Assembly: GCF_025666195.1 (NCBI RefSeq)
Contig: NZ_CP102592.1
Location: forward strand, 2,976,001-3,040,000
DNA from: Xanthomonas sp. CFBP 8443
Lineage (GTDB): Bacteria > Pseudomonadota > Gammaproteobacteria > Xanthomonadales > Xanthomonadaceae
Length of the DNA stretch: 64,000 nt
Reading direction: 5' to 3'
The translations under genes were made by a program, and so were the position numbers. Below the pieces are notes generated by a model. The model searched no databases. It had not been told where the DNA came from and worked only from the letters and a program-made list of their open reading frames with translations. This document shows, piece after piece, positions 35,048-44,519 of the stretch (position 1 is its first letter; each line of letters begins with the position of its first letter).

Positions 35048-36502
35048 TCAGGAAAGCGGCAGCAACGCGTCCGCGTCCGCCGCGCGCAGCGGATGCTCCC
35101 AGTCGCCCATCAGCGCCAGGTACAGCAGCTTCTCGAATTCGGCGCCGATCCGGCGCATCACCGCATCCGGGTCCGGAATCAGCCGCGCGTCGCCGATCAG
35201 GCCGAAGTGCACGCGGTGGTTGTAGCTCATGATCGACACGCCGACCCCGATCGAGCCGGTCTGCGGCACCCAGAACATCATCTCGCGCACGCCGCTGCCG
35301 GCCAGGTACAGCGGCTGCTGCGGCCCCGGCACGTTGGTCGCCACCGTGGTCGCCTTGCGGCTGAACAGGTCCAGCGCCAGCGACTGCAGCGCGGCCGGCG
35401 CCATACCGACCGCGGCCAGCAGTCCGAACACCACCATCGCCTGGCGCGACTGCTTGAGCTGTTGCATCGATTCGGCGACGCGCTGCAGGCGCCGCACCGG
35501 ATTGGCCTCGCCGACCGGCAGGTCCAGGAACACCAGCCCGAAATGGTTGCCGAGCTTGCGCGCGTGTTCCAGCGGCCGCAGGTTGACCGGCACCGTGGCG
35601 CGCAGGGTCACCCCGTCCAGCTGTTCGCCGCGCTCGAGCATGTAGTCGCGCAGGGCGCCGGCCATCGTCGCCATCAGCACGTCGTTGACCGTGCAGTCGC
35701 AGGCGCGTCCGACCGCCTTCACTTCGTCCAGGTCCAGCGGTTCGGCCCAGGCCACCCGCTTGCTGACGCCCAGGCGCCCGCGCAGCAGCGTCGGCGGATC
35801 GTCGGACAGCAGCAGCGCATTGGCCAGTTCGCGGCCGATCAGGCCGCCTTCCTTGGCCAGCATCTGCGCCAGGTTCGGGTCCTGGTACATCTCGCGGCCC
35901 TTGTCGAGCATGCGCCCGCCCAGTTTCAGGTAGCGGTCGATGGCGCCGACCCGGCGCACCACTTCCTTGCCGTCGTCCTTGAGCCAGGCGCGGCCCAGCT
36001 GCGCGGCGGGCTCCGGCACGCGCTGCGTATCGGTCAGCGACAGCAGCACCTGCACCAGCGCGATGCCGTCGGCGTAGCTGTGGTGGATGCGCGCCACCAG
36101 CGCCGAACCGCCTTCGTAGCGTTCGATCAGATGGAACTGCCACAGCGGCTTGGTCTTGTCCAAGGGCGTGGACGCCATCTGCCCGGCGAAGCGCTCCAGC
36201 GCCTTCTTGCCGCCGCGCCCAGGCAAGGCGGTCAGGCGCACGTGCCAGTCCAGATCGAAGTCGTCGTCGTGCTGCCAGTAGGCGCCGGTCGCGGTGTCCA
36301 CCGGCTTGTGCTGGAAGCGCGGGAACGACAGGAAACGCTTGCGCACCAGTTGCTTGAACTGCGCCAGCGACAGCGGCTCGTCGAGCATCAGCACGCCGGT
36401 GATCATCATCGGATTGGTCGGCCGCTCCATCCGCAACCAGGCGGTATCCACACGCGACATCGGTTCGCGCCGCGGCTTGCGGCGGGCTGTGCTGGTGGCC
36501 AT
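35048..36502 (-). CDS. Wax ester synthase/diacylglycerol acyltransferase-like protein
   Basis: A 484-residue WS/DGAT-family acyltransferase. The active-site motif HHxxxDG is present as HHSYADG (residues 140-146, His141 as general base). The second family landmark is NDVLMATMAGALRDYM, and the C-terminal half has VPVNLRP, GNHFGLVFLDLPVG and TNVPGPQQPLYLAG. Such enzymes join acyl-CoA to long-chain alcohols or diacylglycerol at the membrane; the real substrate here is unknown. ATG 36502 is preferred (GGGAG upstream) over an in-frame ATG at 36535. No lipid-metabolism partner lies next to it. Confidence 0.9.
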   Translation of the reverse strand: MATSTARRKPRREPMSRVDTAWLRMERPTNPMMITGVLMLDEPLSLAQFKQLVRKRFLSFPRFQHKPVDTATGAYWQHDDDFDLDWHVRLTALPGRGGKKALERFAGQMASTPLDKTKPLWQFHLIERYEGGSALVARIHHSYADGIALVQVLLSLTDTQRVPEPAAQLGRAWLKDDGKEVVRRVGAIDRYLKLGGRMLDKGREMYQDPNLAQMLAKEGGLIGRELANALLLSDDPPTLLRGRLGVSKRVAWAEPLDLDEVKAVGRACDCTVNDVLMATMAGALRDYMLERGEQLDGVTLRATVPVNLRPLEHARKLGNHFGLVFLDLPVGEANPVRRLQRVAESMQQLKQSRQAMVVFGLLAAVGMAPAALQSLALDLFSRKATTVATNVPGPQQPLYLAGSGVREMMFWVPQTGSIGVGVSIMSYNHRVHFGLIGDARLIPDPDAVMRRIGAEFEKLLYLALMGDWEHPLRAADADALLPLS

Positions 36503-36637
36503 GCATGCTCCCTGTGCGTGGCCGGAGTGAATCATGGCGCGGCGAAGGGCGTCAATCGCGGCGCCTCCGCCGCGCTGCCGCGGTTCACCCCGCGGCGCGA
36601 CGCCCGCCGAGGCGGCGGCGATGCATGCGAGCCGCGC

Positions 36638-38062
36638 TCAGGCCGCGCCGCCGGTCGCGCGATACGCGGCCAGCGCGGCGTCGCGCCCGGCGGCCAGGTC
36701 CACGATCGGCTGCCGCGGATAGCGCGGCGCGCTGACGGCCAGGCGCTGCGGCGACAGCCACGGCGCGAAGCGCTCGGCCGCCGGCAGCGCCGCCAGCTCC
36801 GGCACCCAGCGCACGATGTAGCGGCCCTGCGGATCGAACTTCTGCGCCTGCGTCACCGGATTGAACACGCGGAAATACGGCGCGGCGTCGGCCCCGGTCC
36901 CGGCCACCCATTGCCAGCCGAGCGTGTTGTTGGCCAGGTCGGCATCGACCAGCGTGTCCCAGAACCAGCGCGCGCCTTCGGACCAGTGCACGCGCAGGTG
37001 CTTGCACAGGTAGCTGGCGACGATCATCCGCACCCGGTTGTGCATCCAACCGGTGTGCCACAGCTCGCGCAGCCCGGCATCGACGATCGGCACGCCGGTG
37101 CGGCCGCGCTGCCAGGCCTGCAGCTGCGCCGGATCCGGCGTGGCCCAGCGGAACCGGTCGAAGCGCGGATTGAGGTTGTGCTCGGGCGTGCTCGGAAAAT
37201 GGTGCAGCAGGTGATGGGCGAAGTCGCGCCAGCCGAGCTGGCGGATGTAGCCGTCGATCGCCGCACCGGTGGCGGCGCGGCGCTGCCGTTCCAGTTCGGC
37301 GACGATCCGCCACGGTGCGATCTCGCCGAAATGCAGGTGCGGCGACAGGCGCGAGGTGCCGACCTGGTCGGGACGGTCGCGGCCTTCGATGTAGTCGCGC
37401 AGGGCGCCGTCGAGGAACACCTCCAGGGCTTCGTGCGCGCCCGCTTCGCCCGGTTGCCACACGTCCCAGAAGCCGCGGTCCCAGTCGCGCGCCGGCGCCA
37501 GGCCGAGCCGCTGCAGCGGCTCGCTGCGCAGCGCCTGCGGCGGTGGCGGCAGGGTCGTCGGTGCGGGCAGCAGCGCCGGCAGCTGCCATTGGCGCAGGGC
37601 GCTGCGCCAGAACGGCGTGAACACCTTGTACGGCCCGCCCTGCTGGGTCGCCAGCTGCCACGGCTCGAACAGCAGCGCGCCGTTGTGGCTGTGCACCTCC
37701 AGGCCCTGCTCGCGCAGCTCGCGCTTGAGCCGGGCGTCGCGCGGCTGCGTGGCCGGCTCGTAGCGGCGGTTCCAGTACACCGCCACCGCGCCGCATTCGG
37801 CGACCAGTTCGCGCAGCACGCGCTCGGCCGGGCCCTGGCGCAGGATCAGCCGCGATCCCAGCGCGCGCAGTTGCGCATCGAGCGCGGCCAGCGAGCGCTG
37901 CAGCCAGCTCAGCGAGGCCGCGCCGGCGGCCCAGGCGCCCTCGTCGCCGGGACTGTGCAGGTACACCGGCACGGGCGTGTGTCCGGCGGCCAGCGCCGCG
38001 TGCAGCGCGGGCTGGTCTTGCAGGCGCAGGTCGCGCCGGAACCAGACGATGGCGTAGCTCAT
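36638..38062 (-). CDS. phrB: Deoxyribodipyrimidine photolyase
   Basis: A 474-residue flavoprotein that splits cyclobutane pyrimidine dimers in DNA with blue light. The N-terminal antenna domain opens IVWFRRDLRLQDQPAL. The FAD-binding half contains GTSRLSPHLHFGEIAPWR, GWRDFAHHLLHHFP, GVPIVDAGLRELWHTGWMHN and NRVRMIVASYLCKHL, plus the WQWVAGTGADAAPYFRVFNP signature of class I CPD photolyases. Full length. It is monocistronic or nearly so, between the acyltransferase and the signalling operon. Confidence 0.95.
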   Translation of the reverse strand: MSYAIVWFRRDLRLQDQPALHAALAAGHTPVPVYLHSPGDEGAWAAGAASLSWLQRSLAALDAQLRALGSRLILRQGPAERVLRELVAECGAVAVYWNRRYEPATQPRDARLKRELREQGLEVHSHNGALLFEPWQLATQQGGPYKVFTPFWRSALRQWQLPALLPAPTTLPPPPQALRSEPLQRLGLAPARDWDRGFWDVWQPGEAGAHEALEVFLDGALRDYIEGRDRPDQVGTSRLSPHLHFGEIAPWRIVAELERQRRAATGAAIDGYIRQLGWRDFAHHLLHHFPSTPEHNLNPRFDRFRWATPDPAQLQAWQRGRTGVPIVDAGLRELWHTGWMHNRVRMIVASYLCKHLRVHWSEGARWFWDTLVDADLANNTLGWQWVAGTGADAAPYFRVFNPVTQAQKFDPQGRYIVRWVPELAALPAAERFAPWLSPQRLAVSAPRYPRQPIVDLAAGRDAALAAYRATGGAA

Positions 38063-38158
38063 GCGCAAGACAGGCCGGAAAAAGGACCCGCAAGAATACG
38101 CGGGGCCGCCGCGCAGCCGGCGTGAGCGCGCGCGGCGCGGCAAGGGCGTCCCGGCCGG

Positions 38159-39316
38159 CTAGGCGGCGACCGGTGCGCCGGTCTGTTCCGCGCTGCCGTA
38201 GCTGATCAGCAGCGGCTCGACGATGGCTCCGGCCGCCTGCAGGTTGCGCAAGGCCAGGATCGAGGTGAGGCTCAGTTCGGTGCCGTGCGCCAGCAGCATC
38301 ATGCCGCGCTTGGACACCACGTCCTGTTCCAGACGCCAGCCCGGCACCAGATCGCAGACCTTGGCCTTGCGGATGCCGCTGCTGGTATTGAGCTGCAGGT
38401 CGGCGAACGCGTCGATCAATCCGCGCGGCAGCGGCGGCTCGGCCTTGCGCAGCTCCTGCACCGCGTGCGCCAGCGGCAGCTTGCGCGCCAGCCCGCGCAC
38501 CAGCAGCAGCGAGGCGCGCAGCAGCTGCGCGCCGCGGACCACGTCCGGCGCGGCGTCGGCCGGCGGCGGCAGCGCCTGGTAGCGCACGATCTCGGCCACC
38601 GCCTGCATGCGCGGGATCGCCGTCAGCAAGCGGTGCGCGACCAGCGGGTGGCCGTCGATCAGCTTCTGTTCTTCCTCGGACAGCGCGTCGCCGGCGATCT
38701 CGCGCTGCACGATGTCGCCGGGCACGCTGACGCAGCCGATGTGGCTCAGCGCCGCGGCCACTTCCACCATCCAGCGGTTCGGCCACGGCAGCTTGTCGGT
38801 GACGTGGCGCACGCAGGCCTGCAGCTGCGCCGAACGCTGGAACGCCCAGGGCGCGACCATCGACAGCACCTCGGTGAGCATGCGCGTGGTGCCGGCCAGC
38901 GTGGTTTCCAGCAGTTCGCGCTCCAGCAGCGTGGCCCGGTGCAGCGCCACCGCCTGCTCCAGCGCGGCGACCAGTTCCTCGGTCGGGCACGGCTTGCACA
39001 GGAAGCGGAAGATCGCCCCCTGGTTGATTGCGGCGATCGCCGAGGTCGCATCGGCCTGCCCGGTCAGCAGCAGGCGCACGCTGTCCGGCGCGCGGGCACG
39101 CGCCGCGGCCAGGAACGCGGCGCCGTCCATGCCGGGCATGCGCATGTCCGACACGATGGCCGCAAATGGCGGGCCTGCGGCGATCGCGGCCAGCCCGGCC
39201 TCGCCGCCGTCGGCGGTGACCACGTCGAACTGGCCGAACAGGTTGCGCTCCAGCGCGGCCAGCAGGTTGGGTTCGTCGTCCACGCACAGGATGCGCGGCA
39301 GCTCCGGTTCGCTCAT
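38159..39316 (-). CDS. Response regulator with degenerate HD-GYP-like output domain
   Basis: A 385-residue protein. The receiver domain (5-125) has the acidic pair DDE, phospho-acceptor Asp in IVSDMRMPGMDG and the Lys in CKPC. From about residue 150 the fold resembles HD-GYP (SEEEQKLIDGHPLVAHRLLTAIPRM, then VAEIVRYQ), but the metal motif HDIGK is replaced by SHIGCV and the later HHE/GYP residues are missing, so cyclic di-GMP hydrolysis is unlikely. It may be a binding or scaffold domain. It is the last gene of the four-gene operon, overlapping the previous stop (ATGA). Confidence 0.85.
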   Translation of the reverse strand: MSEPELPRILCVDDEPNLLAALERNLFGQFDVVTADGGEAGLAAIAAGPPFAAIVSDMRMPGMDGAAFLAAARARAPDSVRLLLTGQADATSAIAAINQGAIFRFLCKPCPTEELVAALEQAVALHRATLLERELLETTLAGTTRMLTEVLSMVAPWAFQRSAQLQACVRHVTDKLPWPNRWMVEVAAALSHIGCVSVPGDIVQREIAGDALSEEEQKLIDGHPLVAHRLLTAIPRMQAVAEIVRYQALPPPADAAPDVVRGAQLLRASLLLVRGLARKLPLAHAVQELRKAEPPLPRGLIDAFADLQLNTSSGIRKAKVCDLVPGWRLEQDVVSKRGMMLLAHGTELSLTSILALRNLQAAGAIVEPLLISYGSAEQTGAPVAA

Positions 39317-40419
39317 GACACGCACTCCGCTTCGCGAATCTGCGCGCACGCCGCCTGCCACTGTGGCAGCTGCGCGGCCACGCCCATCGACCGCAGATAT
39401 TCTTCGTCCGGCTCCGCGCCATGCGCCAGCGCCACCGCCACGTGCACCACGCCGACCGCGTCGAACTGGCGGTGCTCGACCCGGCCCGGCGCGCGGTGAT
39501 GGGCGACCGCCTCGACGATCGCCCCGGGCAGCCCCCATACGCCGAGCAGGTAGGCGCCGATCTCCGCATGCGACGGGAACCCACGGCCCTGCGGGTCGGC
39601 GTCGCGGCACAGCTGCGTAATGTCCGGCAGCAGCGCACCGATGTTGGCCAGCAGCGCCGCGGTGGTCACCACGTCCGCGGCGGCATGGCCCTTGCCGACC
39701 ACTGCCGCCAATCGCGAGGCGCGCACCGCATCGGCGCGCAGCGCGTCGGCCGAATCGCCGGCGCCGCTGTGGAACACTTCGCTGGCCAGCACCAGCGTGC
39801 GCAGCAGGCCGATGCCGATGCGGTTGACCGCGTCCTTGATCTCGGCGACCCGATGGCCGTTGCCGAAGAACGCGCAATTGGCCAGCTGCAACACTTTTGC
39901 CGCCAGCGCCGGATCGCCTTCCACCACCGCCGCCACCTGCGCCACGCCGGCGGCGGGGTCGCCGAGCAGGCGGTTGAGCTGGGCGAACATGCGCGGCGCC
40001 GACGGCAGCCCGCCGATGCGTCCGGCCACCGCCTGCACCGCCGGATCGTCCAGCAGCAGCTGCAGCGCCACCGCGCGGTCGATCGCCTCGATCAGCGCGT
40101 CGCCCTCGCAGGGCTTGGCCAGGAACTGATGGGCCACATCCAGCGAACGCAGCGCAGCTTCCTGCTCGGTATGCCCGGACAGGATGATGCGGATGGTGCG
40201 CGGGCAGCTGTCGCGCACCCGGCGCAGCAGTTCGGCACCGTCCATCATCGGCATGCGCATGTCCGAGACCACCACGTCGGCCGGTTGCGCCTGCAGCGCG
40301 ACCAGCGCTTCGGCGCCGCTGCCGGCGAAGGCCACGTCCCAGTCGCGGTCGGCCATGAACATGGTGCGTTCCAGCCCGGCCAGGACCTGCTTCTCGTCGT
40401 CCACGAACAGCACGCGCAT
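39313..40419 (-). CDS. Response regulator with HDOD domain
   Basis: A 368-residue protein. The receiver domain (1-118) has the phospho-acceptor in VVVSDMRMPMMDG and the KPC loop. The HDOD domain (about 130-330) shows LPSAPRMFAQLNRLLGDP, VVEGDPALAAKVLQLANCAFFG and ALLANIGALLPDI. HDOD proteins are non-enzymatic signalling modules found with c-di-GMP and motility systems. It starts 4 bp after the kinase gene and overlaps the next gene by 4 nt, so it is a probable phosphorylation target of the adjacent kinase. Confidence 0.88.
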   Translation of the reverse strand: MRVLFVDDEKQVLAGLERTMFMADRDWDVAFAGSGAEALVALQAQPADVVVSDMRMPMMDGAELLRRVRDSCPRTIRIILSGHTEQEAALRSLDVAHQFLAKPCEGDALIEAIDRAVALQLLLDDPAVQAVAGRIGGLPSAPRMFAQLNRLLGDPAAGVAQVAAVVEGDPALAAKVLQLANCAFFGNGHRVAEIKDAVNRIGIGLLRTLVLASEVFHSGAGDSADALRADAVRASRLAAVVGKGHAAADVVTTAALLANIGALLPDITQLCRDADPQGRGFPSHAEIGAYLLGVWGLPGAIVEAVAHHRAPGRVEHRQFDAVGVVHVAVALAHGAEPDEEYLRSMGVAAQLPQWQAACAQIREAECVS

Positions 40420-40422
40420 CGC

Positions 40423-41556
40423 TCAGCCCGCCACTGCGTTCAACGGCAGCCGCACCACGAACGTGGTGCCGCGCTGGTCCGCCGAGGGTTCGAAGAAGAT
40501 CCGGCCCTGGTGCTTTTCCACCACCGTCGAATAGGCGATTGCCAGGCCCTGGCCGGTGCCCTTGCCGACCGGCTTGGTGGTGAAGAACGGATCGAACACC
40601 TTGGTGCGGATCGCCTCGGGAATGCCTGGGCCGTCGTCGCCGACGCACAGATCCACGTGGCTGTCGCCGGCACGGCGCAGGACGATGCGGATCCGGCCCT
40701 GCTCGCGCTCGCCCGGCACCAGCGTGTCGCCGATCGCATGCGCCGCGTTGACCACCAGGTTCAACAGCACTTGGCCGATCTCGTCGCGCAGGCACGGCAC
40801 CAGCGGCACGTCGTCGGCGAAATCGGTCTCGATCTCGGCCACGTACTTCCATTCGTTGCGGGCGACGGTGATGGTGGTGGCGACCAGTTCGCGCAGGTCC
40901 ACCGGTTCCTTCTCGCCGGCCGACGGATGCGAGAAGCGCTTCATCGCGCCGACGATCTTGGTGATGCGCTCCACCCCCTCCAGCGACTGCTGCAGCGCCT
41001 CGGGCGTCTGCTTGCGCAGGTACTGGAACTTGGACGATTTGACCTGCGCGTCGAGCGCGGCGACCAACTCCGGCGCCACGCCCTGCGCACGCGCCGCATC
41101 GACGATGCCGAAGGTCATGTCGAACACATGGTCGAGAACCTGCTTGGCCTTGCACACGAACGCCAGGTTGTCGCTCACGTACTGCGCCGGCGTGTTGATC
41201 TCGTGGGCGATGCCGGCGGCGAGCTGGCCGATCGACTCCATCTTCTGCGCCTGCAGCAGCGCCACCTGCGCCTTGCCCAGGTCGGCCAGCGCCTGTTCCA
41301 GTTCCTGGCGCTCGCGGTTCAGTTCATGGGTCTTCAGCGCCACCACCTTGCCCAGCGCGATGTTCTGCTGCAGCGTCGCCAGCGGCGAGGCCACCGCATC
41401 GTCGCGCGCGGCGACGCGTTTCTTCAGCACCGCGATCACCTTGTCGCGCGCGGCCAGTTGCCGGCGCAGTTCGGCCACCAGCACCGCATCGCCGCTCTCG
41501 AAGCCAGTGGCCGAGGCGCCCACCGTGGCCGCCACCGTCGTTGCGTCTGCGCTCAT
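40423..41556 (-). CDS. Cytosolic sensor histidine kinase
   Basis: A 377-residue soluble kinase with no membrane segment. A coiled coil (about 25-100, LRRQLAARDKVIAVLKKRVA and following) leads to the phospho-acceptor His in AAGIAHEINTPAQYV. The catalytic domain has NLVVNAAHAI (N box), DDGPGIP (G1), GKGTGQGLAIAYSTV (G2) and a C-terminal RGTTFVVRLPL. The ATG at 41556 has GGGAG six bases upstream; an in-frame ATG at 41562 overlaps the FIST stop but lacks proper spacing. Lacking its own sensor domain, it probably receives its signal from the upstream FIST protein. Confidence 0.9.
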   Translation of the reverse strand: MSADATTVAATVGASATGFESGDAVLVAELRRQLAARDKVIAVLKKRVAARDDAVASPLATLQQNIALGKVVALKTHELNRERQELEQALADLGKAQVALLQAQKMESIGQLAAGIAHEINTPAQYVSDNLAFVCKAKQVLDHVFDMTFGIVDAARAQGVAPELVAALDAQVKSSKFQYLRKQTPEALQQSLEGVERITKIVGAMKRFSHPSAGEKEPVDLRELVATTITVARNEWKYVAEIETDFADDVPLVPCLRDEIGQVLLNLVVNAAHAIGDTLVPGEREQGRIRIVLRRAGDSHVDLCVGDDGPGIPEAIRTKVFDPFFTTKPVGKGTGQGLAIAYSTVVEKHQGRIFFEPSADQRGTTFVVRLPLNAVAG

Positions 41557-41558
41557 GC

Positions 41559-42668
41559 TCATCTCCCGATCGCCACGCCGGTGAAGGTCTGGTTGACGTG
41601 CAGCCCGTTGAACTGTTCGCCATAGGTGGAAAAGCCGAACACGCGCTGCTGCGCCATGAACGCGCCGACCTGCGGCTGCATCTGCGACTGGCCGAATTCC
41701 AGGCGGCGCAGGATGCAGTCGCAGCCGATCACCAGCGCCGGATCGGGCACCGCCTCGTGCACCTCGGCAAACGCCTGCTGCAGCGTCTCCATCACATCCA
41801 CCGCCTTGCCGACCGCGACCACCATGCCCTCCTCCACCGCGCAGTAGCAGGTCAGCGACAGGTCCTCGTTGACGCGCAGGATCGAGCGCACGTAGGGCTC
41901 GCCGCTCAGCGTCAGCAGCAGCGGGTAGGTGGAGAACACATGCGGATCCAGCGCCTCCAGCGGCACCCCGATCGCCTCGGCGTAGGCCAGCGCCGCCGGC
42001 TCGCCGTTGATCTCGCGGATCAGCCGCCGCTCCGGGTCGGCCTCGGTGACCACCAGCTCGACCTCGCTGGCGACGAAATGCTGCAGCTTGAACACCACGA
42101 ACGGGTGCTTCGAGTGGAACAGGGTCAGCACCGCCGCATCGGTCAGGAAGCGGCCGTCGTAGTAGACCTGGGTGCGCTCGAAACGCAGGTTGTCGCCGGC
42201 CGAGCCGCCGAGCAGCGGCACGTTGCCGATCATCCGGTACAGCGCCGCGGCCAGGTATTCCTCGCAGGTGGACAGGCCATCGACCAGCAGCAGCGAGAAG
42301 CACTGCCCGGCCTTGTCCACGGTCGCCGCCTGCACCGCCTCGGCGACCACCGCCACCTGCGCCTGCAGGTCGCTCAGCGGCGCGATCAGCAACGGCTGCG
42401 CCTGCAGCACGCCGCCGCGCAGCCCGGCGACCAGGATGCCGTCGCTCTGGAACCCGCGCGCGCCGACCTGGCCGGCGGCCGTGCACCCGATCACCGGGCA
42501 GTCGAAACCGGCCTTGATCGCCGGGCCCAGCGCCTCCAGGTCGTATTCGGCATCGCAGAACAGCAGCACGGCGTCCAGCGGCGCGGCGCCGAGCTGCGCG
42601 CGCAAGGACGCGACCGCGGCGACGGCGTCGCGTTCGGAGGTTTCCGCTTGGGTGACGACCAACGACAT
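41559..42668 (-). CDS. FIST-domain sensor protein (NosP-like)
   Basis: A 369-residue cytosolic FIST N plus FIST C protein. FIST N spans about 25-215 (LLFCDAEYDLE, VIGCTAAGQVG, LLLVDGLSTCEE, LLGGSAGD). FIST C covers about 225-350 (EPAALAYAEAIGVP, FSTYPLLLTL, ALVIGCDCILRRLEFG, GFSTYGEQFNGLHVNQT). FIST proteins bind small ligands; some (NosP) bind haem and nitric oxide and control a partner kinase. The next gene encodes a kinase without its own sensor, matching the NosP-kinase layout, so nitric oxide or another small ligand is the likely cue (inference). First gene of the operon; the ribosome site CGGAG precedes ATG 42668. Confidence 0.88.
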   Translation of the reverse strand: MSLVVTQAETSERDAVAAVASLRAQLGAAPLDAVLLFCDAEYDLEALGPAIKAGFDCPVIGCTAAGQVGARGFQSDGILVAGLRGGVLQAQPLLIAPLSDLQAQVAVVAEAVQAATVDKAGQCFSLLLVDGLSTCEEYLAAALYRMIGNVPLLGGSAGDNLRFERTQVYYDGRFLTDAAVLTLFHSKHPFVVFKLQHFVASEVELVVTEADPERRLIREINGEPAALAYAEAIGVPLEALDPHVFSTYPLLLTLSGEPYVRSILRVNEDLSLTCYCAVEEGMVVAVGKAVDVMETLQQAFAEVHEAVPDPALVIGCDCILRRLEFGQSQMQPQVGAFMAQQRVFGFSTYGEQFNGLHVNQTFTGVAIGR

Positions 42669-42842
42669 GGCGTGGGATCTCCGGATGGGTCCTTCCGGTA
42701 TCGACCATCACGCATGGCTGTTGAGCGCGGTCGTGGCGCTCTGTGACAGAGGTATCGCTACGCTTGGATGAACACGTACATCGCCGCAGGATCTACCGCA
42801 ATGCAGCAATCGCGACCGGCATGGCGGTGGCGCCGGTGGCGC

Positions 42843-44261
42843 TTATTCGAACGCGCCCACCGAGTCGTGCGCCAGATTGTCGAAGCGGGTGTATTCGCCG
42901 AAGAACTTGAGCTTGCACGACCCGGTGGGGCCGCCGCGGTGCTTGCCGATGATGATCTCGGCCAGGCCCTTGTCCGGCGAATTTTCCTTGTTGTAGTAGT
43001 CGTCGCGGTAGATGAACACGATCATGTCCGCGTCCTGCTCGATCGCGCCGGATTCGCGCAGGTCGGCCATCACCGGGCGCTTGTCGGTACGCGTTTCCAG
43101 CGAGCGGTTGAGCTGCGACAGCGCGATCACCGGCACGCCCAGTTCCTTGGCCAGGCCCTTGAGCGAACGCGAGATCTCGGAGATCTCGGTGGCGCGGTTC
43201 TCGCTGTTGCCGGGCACCGACATCAGCTGCAGGTAGTCGATCACGATCAGCCCCAGATCGTGCTCGCGCTTGAGCCGTCGCGCCTTGGAACGCAGCACCT
43301 CCGGCGACACGCCCGGCGTGTCGTCGATGAAGATCTTGGTTTCCTTCAGCATCTTGATCGCGCCGGTGACCCGCGCCCAGTCCTCGTCCTCGAGCTGGCC
43401 GGTGCGCAGGCGCTGCGCATTGATGCGGCCGTTGGAGGAGATCAGGCGCATCGCCAGCTGCGAGGCCGACATTTCCATCGAGAACACCGCCACCGCCTTC
43501 TTCGATTTGATCGCGGCGTACTCGGCGATGTTCAGCGCCAGGGTGGTCTTGCCCATCGCCGGACGCGCGGCCAGGATGATCAGATCGGTCGGCTGCAGGC
43601 CGGCGGTCATCGCGTCGAAATCGGTGTAGCCGGTCGGCAGGCCGGTGATGTTGCCGCCGTTCTCGAAACGGCTGCGCAACTCCTCGAACGCGTCCTTCAA
43701 CGCGCCGGGCATGGCCACGAAGTCGCTGCGCCCGCGCGCGCCGGCCTCGGCGATCTTGAACACCGCCTTCTCGGCGGTGGCCAGCAGTTCCGCGCTCTCG
43801 CGCCCTTCCGGCTGGAAGCCGTCGTTGACGATGTTGGTGCCGACCTCGATCAGCTGCCGCAGCACCGCCTTGTCGCGCACGATCTCGGCGTAGGCGGCGA
43901 TGTTGGCCGCCGACGGCGTGGTGCTGGCCAGCTCGATCAGGTAGGCGCCGTCGCCGACCATCTCCAGCTTGCCCTGCGATTCGAACCATTCGCCCAGCGT
44001 CACCGCATCGAACGGGCGGCCCTTCTCGGCCAGCTCGCGGATCGCGCGGTAGATCAGCTGGTGGTCGCGCCGATAGAAATCGTTGTCGGTGAGCTGGTCG
44101 TTGACCCGGTCGTAGGCGTCGGGCGCCAGCATCAGGCCGCCGAGCACGGCCTGTTCGGCCTCGATCGAATGCGGCGGCACGCGCAGCTGGTCGATGCGCG
44201 GTTCGCTGCGTTCGCCACGCTCGCTTTTGCGGTCGCCGCGGTAGCCGGGACGGGCGGACAT
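42843..44261 (-). CDS. dnaB: Replicative DNA helicase DnaB
   Basis: A 472-residue hexameric helicase that opens the replication fork. The N-terminal helical domain starts LRVPPHSIEAEQAVLGGLML. The RecA-like motor domain has Walker A ARPAMGKTT, Walker B LIVIDYLQLM, LSQLNRSLETR and DADMIVFIYRDDYYN, standard for DnaB. ATG 44261 (MSARPGYRGDRKSERG) is preferred over an in-frame ATG at 44330, whose extra 23 residues are Pro/Val-rich. One DnaA-box-like site (TTGTCCACA, one mismatch) lies 100 bp upstream at 44363-44371. Confidence 0.96.
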   Translation of the reverse strand: MSARPGYRGDRKSERGERSEPRIDQLRVPPHSIEAEQAVLGGLMLAPDAYDRVNDQLTDNDFYRRDHQLIYRAIRELAEKGRPFDAVTLGEWFESQGKLEMVGDGAYLIELASTTPSAANIAAYAEIVRDKAVLRQLIEVGTNIVNDGFQPEGRESAELLATAEKAVFKIAEAGARGRSDFVAMPGALKDAFEELRSRFENGGNITGLPTGYTDFDAMTAGLQPTDLIILAARPAMGKTTLALNIAEYAAIKSKKAVAVFSMEMSASQLAMRLISSNGRINAQRLRTGQLEDEDWARVTGAIKMLKETKIFIDDTPGVSPEVLRSKARRLKREHDLGLIVIDYLQLMSVPGNSENRATEISEISRSLKGLAKELGVPVIALSQLNRSLETRTDKRPVMADLRESGAIEQDADMIVFIYRDDYYNKENSPDKGLAEIIIGKHRGGPTGSCKLKFFGEYTRFDNLAHDSVGAFE

Positions 44262-44519
44262 GGGCTGGATATCTCTGTTTGGGGGGACGCGGTCGGCGGG
44301 CGGCACCGACGGCGCGACCCGGTCGGGCATCTTAGTCAGCGCGGCGCGGCGCGGCTAGGGACAAGTCTGTGGACAACCCGTTGAGAACTGCGTCCGAGCC
44401 CCGCCGCGCAACGCTTCGCCGACGGCCGCAGCGGCAGTGTCGCCGCGCCGCGTCGCGCCGGCTGCGACCGCCGCGGCAGCCTTCGCCTGCGCCCTCGCGC
44501 GGCGCGCCTGCGCCGGCGG

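Noticed and set aside
34970..38125. Plus-strand 1051-codon frame opposite the acyltransferase and photolyase
   Set aside because: It spans two well-supported genes on the other strand and has no recognisable motif.
44363..44371. DnaA box upstream of dnaB as a regulatory site
   Set aside because: A single site with one mismatch is too weak to call on its own.
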